NCBI GenBank assembly: GCA_002351535.1
Contig: DEGR01000033.1
Coordinates: 77,470 to 95,145, forward strand
Length of the DNA: 17,676 nt
From: Lachnospira sp. UBA2821
GTDB lineage: Bacteria; Bacillota; Clostridia; Lachnospirales; Lachnospiraceae
Reading direction: 5' to 3'
Shown here: positions 13,220-17,676 of the stretch, piece by piece
Numbering within the stretch: position 1 is the stretch's first letter
How the letters are laid out: the number at the start of each line of letters is the position of its first letter
Position numbers and translations under genes: made by a program
Notes under the pieces: generated by a model
Told to the model about the DNA's origin: nothing
The model's database searches: none
What the model saw: the letters and a program-made list of their open reading frames with translations, nothing else

Positions 13220-16198
13220 TTAATGACTAATTAACGGTTTAATCTCTTCCTCCAATGTTTTCTTAAGGTTTGAAATCAACTGTGTATAATACCTGAATTT
13301 AGGCAATGCATTTTCCTGTGATGCCCTATAACTTGTATAATCAACTGTAGCTTTTATAGCACTTTCATTAGGTATCTCGCCATTTCTATAATGAGTAGCC
13401 GCGTACATTACATCTTCCTTAGATGCATACCACATAACACAAAAGTCAGTGATAACCTTATCAATACAGTCATGCTTAATATTTTCAATAATATTCAATA
13501 CTGACTGTCCTTTGTATTTATTGTTATCATTCTCTATATCATCTATCAGTCCTGACATAATATTGGCAACTTTAGCATTATGTTTGCGAAGTTCATCCAC
13601 ACATTCCCTGGCTTCTTCAATCCTCTTCTTTCTTTCATCTGGTGATATATTTCCTTCTCCCTCGTCCGGAGTAATAATATTCTGAATAAGATTAATAATA
13701 TATTCATAATCTATTTTTGTATTGCTGTATGCCATCAGCTCATATTCTGTATTGACTCCGACATCCTCAGTCGTTCTTTCCGAAATATCATCAGACTTTG
13801 CACTCTTTATTTCTTCCATTACATTAAAATAATGTCCAGCATAATCATCATATTCTTCCTGTGTAATTCCATACTCTTCAAGCATACTATCCTCATACTT
13901 TGTAAAAGACTTAAGCTGGGCAAATATTTTATCAAAGTTCTGAAACATTTTTGCAAATACTTCTTTTTCCCTAAATGACATATTATTAATCTTATCCGGT
14001 GTAGCTGCCGATACACGTAATGCTGCAAGTGATGTTCTGAATACCGACTCCGTCTCTTCCCAGTCTGCCCCTAAAGCTCCTCCGGTTCCTCCAGCCGAAT
14101 ATAATTTCAAAGCATTATCAACACTTTCCTTAAAAAGCTTTGGTGCCTGAAATGTCACTATCTGTCCATATCTTTTTACTTTATCATAAATTCTGTTCGT
14201 TCTTGAAAATGCCTGAATCAAATCATGTGGTCCCATGGGCTGCCTGTCGATAAATATAGTTGATAAACAAGGTGCATCAAATCCGGTCAGCAATCTGTCA
14301 ACAACAATTACCAAATCAAGCTGCTCACTCCTTCTTTTAAATACCGGAGCTTTTCTTGCAAGTCTCTGATTAAGATTCCTATTATATGTCTGAATCTCTC
14401 CTAAACTAAACTTTGTATTAAACATATCATTATAGTTTTTGATGGACTCTGCCATCTTTTCCTGATTGACTTGAGAACCATCTTTATTCTCAGTAACTGA
14501 ATATGTTATCGCAAACTTTGGAAAATCAGGAAGAACCTGTCTGATTCTATCATCTATTTTAAGAGAAGTCTCTCCATTCTTAACTTTCGTAAGCAAATCA
14601 TAATACCTCTGTGCCATCTGAATAGAACTTGTAGTAAGAATCCCTTCATATGTCAACCCCTTACCATTCTGAATTCCCAACTTGTTATATGATTTGTTTA
14701 ATATTATATTTAACACATTAAGCATATGTGATTCCGTCTCATAGATACTTGTATCTGTCTCATCTGACATATTCTTTGGTCCATTATGCTCAACCTGAAA
14801 TCCCAATACAGCATTATCTCTAATCGCATTCTGAATGGTATACTTATGTAAACATTTTCCATACAGTTCTTCTGTTGTACGTGGCAAATCCCCTAACTGT
14901 GGATATGAATTTTGTGAAAATCTTGGTGTTCCGGTAAATCCAAACCATAACGAGTTATTAAAAAATCTTTCCAGTTCACGCTTTGAAGCCGGCGTTACAG
15001 CTCTATGACATTCATCAACTACATATGCTATTCTTAACTTTTTAATTTTATTATATTCGTGTGTTCCTTCTTTTAGATTCTTTGTTATGAGTCTCTGAAG
15101 CTTCTGGATTGTCGTTACAATAACCTGCCTGTCATCAGACTTCAATTTATTCTTGAGATCATTAACATTATCTGTATCGTCAACATCAATAATATCATTT
15201 TTTGCATATGTCATAAATGCTGCCGAAGTCTGTATATCAAGATCTTTTCTATCTATAAGAAATATTGCTTTATCTATGGATGGTATATCCATTATAAGAT
15301 TCCTTGTTGCTTTGTATGATGTAAGAGTCTTTCCCGAACCTGTTGTATGCCATACAAATCCTGACTTTCCTGTCTTTGAAGCCTCTCTTATAGATTCAAT
15401 TGCATGTATCTGATACGGCCTTAACAGTATCATTTTCTTAGCCTCTTTATCAAGCACTGTATATCTTGCAATCATCTCATGTGCCTGCGGTATTCTCAAT
15501 ACACTTTTGGCAAACTCTATGTAATCGCACACCGGGTTGTTGTCCTCATCCTGCCAGCCACTAATAAACTTTTCGTTTAATTCATCATCCCTCGCAGCAG
15601 AAAAATATTTTGTATCAACACCATTGCTAATCACAAACATCTGCACTGCTGAAAAAATCCCCTTAAACTTTCCCTCTCCAATATATTTTTTAATCTGTCT
15701 GAATCCATCCATATATGAATGTTGCTTATTCTTTAGTTCAATATGAATCATAGGCAGACCATTTATCATAAGTGTTACATCAAATCTTCTGTCCCTTGCT
15801 AATACACTGTCCTCGTCATCACTTTTAAGTGCACTATACTGATTAATCACCTCATACACACTGCTGCCCCCGGCAATATGCTCATGGTTCATTACAACAA
15901 GATGCAATTTCTGAGTATCCCTCTGAACATGAACCATAACTTTGCCATTTTCACCAACAAGCCACTCTCCTGCCTTATAGAAAGATGAAAACTGCAACTG
16001 ATTCTTAACTTGTTCGAACTCAGCATCAGAAAGCTGTTCACCATCAAGACGTTCTTTGTTATTCTGCTCCAGAATATATTTAAAATTAGCCCATAACTCA
16101 TCCTCTGTCTTCAAATCCGGTCTATACACCCATTGTGAATCCCCATATACTAACTGTTCAATTAATCTCTTCTCTATAACCTGTTCTAATTCTGACAT
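13220..16198 (-). CDS. hsdR: Type I restriction enzyme R subunit (motor and nuclease)
   Basis: A 992-residue HsdR subunit, which with HsdM and HsdS translocates DNA using ATP and cuts unmodified DNA. The N-terminal nuclease domain has RRFD (D140) and IHIELKN (E154, K156), the D...ExK pattern. The helicase motor follows with Walker A TTGSGKT (285-291), DECH (395-398), TGTP (422-425), VDRLLTGFDAP (633-643) and motif VI QAFSRTNR (662-669). The C-terminal region (about 750-992) is helical and should contact the methylase. Length is in the normal range and no frameshift or internal stop is present. AGGGG about 10 bases upstream supports the start. It begins 23 bp after the fic stop codon, so fic and hsdR are almost certainly one operon. 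hsdM is not in the window. Confidence 0.95.
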   Translation of the reverse strand: MSELEQVIEKRLIEQLVYGDSQWVYRPDLKTEDELWANFKYILEQNNKERLDGEQLSDAEFEQVKNQLQFSSFYKAGEWLVGENGKVMVHVQRDTQKLHLVVMNHEHIAGGSSVYEVINQYSALKSDDEDSVLARDRRFDVTLMINGLPMIHIELKNKQHSYMDGFRQIKKYIGEGKFKGIFSAVQMFVISNGVDTKYFSAARDDELNEKFISGWQDEDNNPVCDYIEFAKSVLRIPQAHEMIARYTVLDKEAKKMILLRPYQIHAIESIREASKTGKSGFVWHTTGSGKTLTSYKATRNLIMDIPSIDKAIFLIDRKDLDIQTSAAFMTYAKNDIIDVDDTDNVNDLKNKLKSDDRQVIVTTIQKLQRLITKNLKEGTHEYNKIKKLRIAYVVDECHRAVTPASKRELERFFNNSLWFGFTGTPRFSQNSYPQLGDLPRTTEELYGKCLHKYTIQNAIRDNAVLGFQVEHNGPKNMSDETDTSIYETESHMLNVLNIILNKSYNKLGIQNGKGLTYEGILTTSSIQMAQRYYDLLTKVKNGETSLKIDDRIRQVLPDFPKFAITYSVTENKDGSQVNQEKMAESIKNYNDMFNTKFSLGEIQTYNRNLNQRLARKAPVFKRRSEQLDLVIVVDRLLTGFDAPCLSTIFIDRQPMGPHDLIQAFSRTNRIYDKVKRYGQIVTFQAPKLFKESVDNALKLYSAGGTGGALGADWEETESVFRTSLAALRVSAATPDKINNMSFREKEVFAKMFQNFDKIFAQLKSFTKYEDSMLEEYGITQEEYDDYAGHYFNVMEEIKSAKSDDISERTTEDVGVNTEYELMAYSNTKIDYEYIINLIQNIITPDEGEGNISPDERKKRIEEARECVDELRKHNAKVANIMSGLIDDIENDNNKYKGQSVLNIIENIKHDCIDKVITDFCVMWYASKEDVMYAATHYRNGEIPNESAIKATVDYTSYRASQENALPKFRYYTQLISNLKKTLEEEIKPLISH

Positions 16199-16221
16199 TT
16201 CTTCGTCCCCTTCTCTTTATT

Positions 16222-16827
16222 TTACAATTCTTCTGCTTTGTATATAGCATATCCCTCATAATAATAACTATGGTCTATACCTTTCATGTACACTTCTCTG
16301 TCTTCCACTTTATCTGTCAATGCCTGTCTCAAAACATACTTAATTTCAATATCTCTTATTGGACTTCTTTCCATAGCCAACAGATAATCTTCCTTGTCAA
16401 CATTGCTCCAATCAACAACTTTGTTAAGTTCTTTTTTTAATATCAAATCCAGCCATATTCTTGCACTTCTTCCATTTCCTTCACGAAAAGGATGTGCTAT
16501 ATTCATCTCCACATATTTTCCGACTATCTCATCAAATGTTGTCTGTGGCATTTTTTCAACATTTTCAATAGCTGCTTCGAGGTACATAACCGGTGCAAAT
16601 CTAAAATTACCCTTTGCAATATTTACAGTTCTCAATTTTCCTGCAAAATCATATATTTCACTAAACAAATAGCTATGAATTGCCGCTAACATTGCAAATG
16701 TTCCGGGTTCGTATTTATCAAGATATCCTTTTTCAAATAATTCAACAGCTCTTTTCTTGCTTATTTTTTCTTCCATTCTTGCCAATTCTGTAGAATCTGT
16801 AATATTTAGTTTGTTATCTAACGCCAT
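16222..16827 (-). CDS. Fic-domain AMP transferase, class III type (C-terminal inhibitory motif)
   Basis: A 201-residue Fic protein, expected to transfer AMP (or another phosphate-containing group) to target proteins. The active-site motif HPFREGNGRSAR (H112) is intact and matches HPFx(D/E)GNGRxxR. The flap region IAKGNFRFAP lies near residues 70-79. At the C-terminus SYYYEG (S187, E191, G192) matches the (S/T)xxxE(G/N) inhibitory motif. Its C-terminal position marks class III, whose members (for example Neisseria NmFic) inhibit themselves and need no separate antitoxin. The ATG at 16827 has GAGG 6 bases upstream and is preferred to the ATG at 16839. It is between hsdS and hsdR, 23 bp before hsdR. 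Fic genes inside type I restriction operons are known in other bacteria; their role there is not settled. Confidence 0.9.
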   Translation of the reverse strand: MALDNKLNITDSTELARMEEKISKKRAVELFEKGYLDKYEPGTFAMLAAIHSYLFSEIYDFAGKLRTVNIAKGNFRFAPVMYLEAAIENVEKMPQTTFDEIVGKYVEMNIAHPFREGNGRSARIWLDLILKKELNKVVDWSNVDKEDYLLAMERSPIRDIEIKYVLRQALTDKVEDREVYMKGIDHSYYYEGYAIYKAEEL

Positions 16828-16846
16828 ATCAAACCTCATTTCCGAG

Positions 16847-17009
16847 TCATTTCACTATTTTTCTTATAAAAACATTTGAATTTCCATTTACATGACATTT
16901 CGCTATTGTATCGTAGTATTCCGCATGATACTCTTCTATCTGACTTTCTAAGAGGATATATTCAAAACATTGTATTTGAAATTGTAAACGATGGCATATA
17001 ATCACTCAT
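16847..17009 (-). pseudogene. Internally deleted fic remnant
   Basis: Two fragments of a second, different Fic protein are joined. A start codon at 17009, with GGAG 8 bases upstream, opens MSDYMPSFTISNTMF and then stops at 16962. This matches the usual first residues of larger Fic proteins (P-x-F-T-I-T/S-N). In another frame, from about 16966 to the TGA at 16847, the DNA reads FEYILLESQIEEY then HAEYYDTIAKCHVNGNSNVF. That is the usual region after the catalytic motif in those proteins (IxxESxIxxxxxEYYxxIxxC). The whole core with HPFxxGNGR is missing and the frames differ, so the deletion inactivated it. Identification is by recalled family patterns, not a search. Confidence 0.72.
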
Positions 17010-17113
17010 TTAATTTTCTCCATCTTACTTATTATTTTGCTTATTATCTTACTATTTTTAATGGTGAAAATCAATTAAAGAATTAAATAGTTCACTAGCA
17101 GCAAGCCTCTTGT

Positions 17114-17676
17114 CTATATAAACATGTTTTGTAGCATAAATTTTTTAATACTTCGTAATTCATCACACTTATGCTGGTGAAGAGTGATGAGGTTATCCAA
17201 TTTTGAAAAATACTCGCTAATCTTTTGTTGCTCCTTATAATCTGGAGTTACAATTTTAGCCTCCATAATTATATCAGGCGTGACTCTTTTTTGACTGTTT
17301 GATGAACCTGACGAACAATCCTCTAAATAATTTGTAAACTCATCTGTAAGTAATACATACTTTATAAAATTCAAGTCTGCATTATCTGATATTAATGGCA
17401 CAAATTCTGCTGAACAAACTGCATTTTTCTTAGGATTTTCTACATACCAAATTCTCTTTTTTCTCACATTCAATTTATTTACAAGCAAGCATGAACTATC
17501 AATAACTTTTCTCATACTATTCATAGAATATCCAGTTACCATATCTGCCTGTTTATTGTTATCAAATGCTGGCATACTGTACTCAGTAAAAATTGAATCT
17601 GGAGTATCCATCGGGTTTAAAGTTTTCTTCATCTGCTCACACATTTCAGAAACCTTACGCTGTTCCCAAACTAATG
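17114..17676 (-). CDS. hsdS: Type I restriction enzyme specificity subunit, C-terminal part (runs off the window)
   Basis: The frame stays open to the window edge, so the methionine at 17644 is internal and the gene is incomplete here. The visible 187 residues begin LVWEQRKVSE; WEQRK is the usual junction of the central conserved region with the second target-recognition domain of HsdS. Residues to about 135 form the variable recognition domain. The end, EQQKISEYFSKLDNLITLHQ followed by a helix and LQNMFI, is the usual C-terminal spacer helix and dimer-forming segment. HsdS names the DNA sequence recognised by HsdM and HsdR. Whether this is a full two-domain subunit or a half-gene silent cassette cannot be decided without the sequence beyond 17676. 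It is upstream of the fic remnant on the same strand. Confidence 0.9.
   Translation of the reverse strand, partial: LVWEQRKVSEMCEQMKKTLNPMDTPDSIFTEYSMPAFDNNKQADMVTGYSMNSMRKVIDSSCLLVNKLNVRKKRIWYVENPKKNAVCSAEFVPLISDNADLNFIKYVLLTDEFTNYLEDCSSGSSNSQKRVTPDIIMEAKIVTPDYKEQQKISEYFSKLDNLITLHQHKCDELRSIKKFMLQNMFI

Noticed and set aside
1..17676. CRISPR array
   Set aside because: The only regular repeats are in-frame coding repeats and a short AT-rich hexanucleotide tract; no repeat-spacer pattern of CRISPR size exists.

Overview
The window looks like a chromosomal segment of a low-GC Gram-positive anaerobe, most likely a Lachnospiraceae-type gut Clostridium. The grounds are AT-rich DNA, strong purine-rich ribosome binding sites, near-consensus vegetative promoters, a very large secreted multi-domain alpha-amylase with Ig-like and starch-binding modules, Thr/Glu/Pro linkers, and a soluble chemoreceptor-like protein. 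The genus is an inference and was not tested.

Layout. (1) 16-96: tRNA-Leu(UAG) on the minus strand with its own promoter. (2) 149-2784, minus: a three-gene cluster of an FrhB-like flavin/Fe-S protein without a ferredoxin domain, a PAP2 membrane phosphatase and a four-helix membrane protein. Its promoter has a -10 element inside a (TTTATA)4 hexanucleotide repeat. (3) 2897-4177, minus: an O-acetylhomoserine sulfhydrylase, divergent from a short soluble methyl-accepting-type protein (4381-5154, plus). Each has a readable promoter and a perfect 9-bp inverted repeat lies between them. (4) 5210-9043, minus: a 1277-residue secreted GH13 amylase. Divergent from it is a 940-residue secreted transglutaminase-like protein (9257-12079, plus) with Thr-rich tandem repeats and an Asp-rich insertion. 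Their shared 213-bp intergenic region carries two related ATTGT-N3/4-ACAAT dyads. (5) 12161-17676, minus: a type I restriction-modification block. Reading along transcription it holds hsdS (incomplete, runs off the window), a decayed fic remnant, an intact class III-type fic gene, hsdR, and an hsdS-type tyrosine recombinase.

How the genes may work together. The amylase binds and cuts starch outside the cell. The transglutaminase-like protein is probably a partner at the cell surface, and their facing promoters suggest joint control. In the restriction block, HsdR is the motor/nuclease subunit and HsdS sets target specificity. hsdM and any alternative hsdS cassettes would lie beyond base 17676. 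The recombinase belongs to the kind that usually sits beside invertible hsdS genes.

The most notable points lie in and beside this block. A perfect 15-bp inverted repeat (12161-12175 and 13168-13182) brackets the recombinase gene itself, so the recombinase could invert its own gene or be controlled at these sites. Between hsdS and the intact fic gene, a short fossil joins the first residues of a different Fic protein to the C-terminal part of its catalytic domain, with the catalytic centre deleted. This suggests repeated turnover of Fic genes in that slot.
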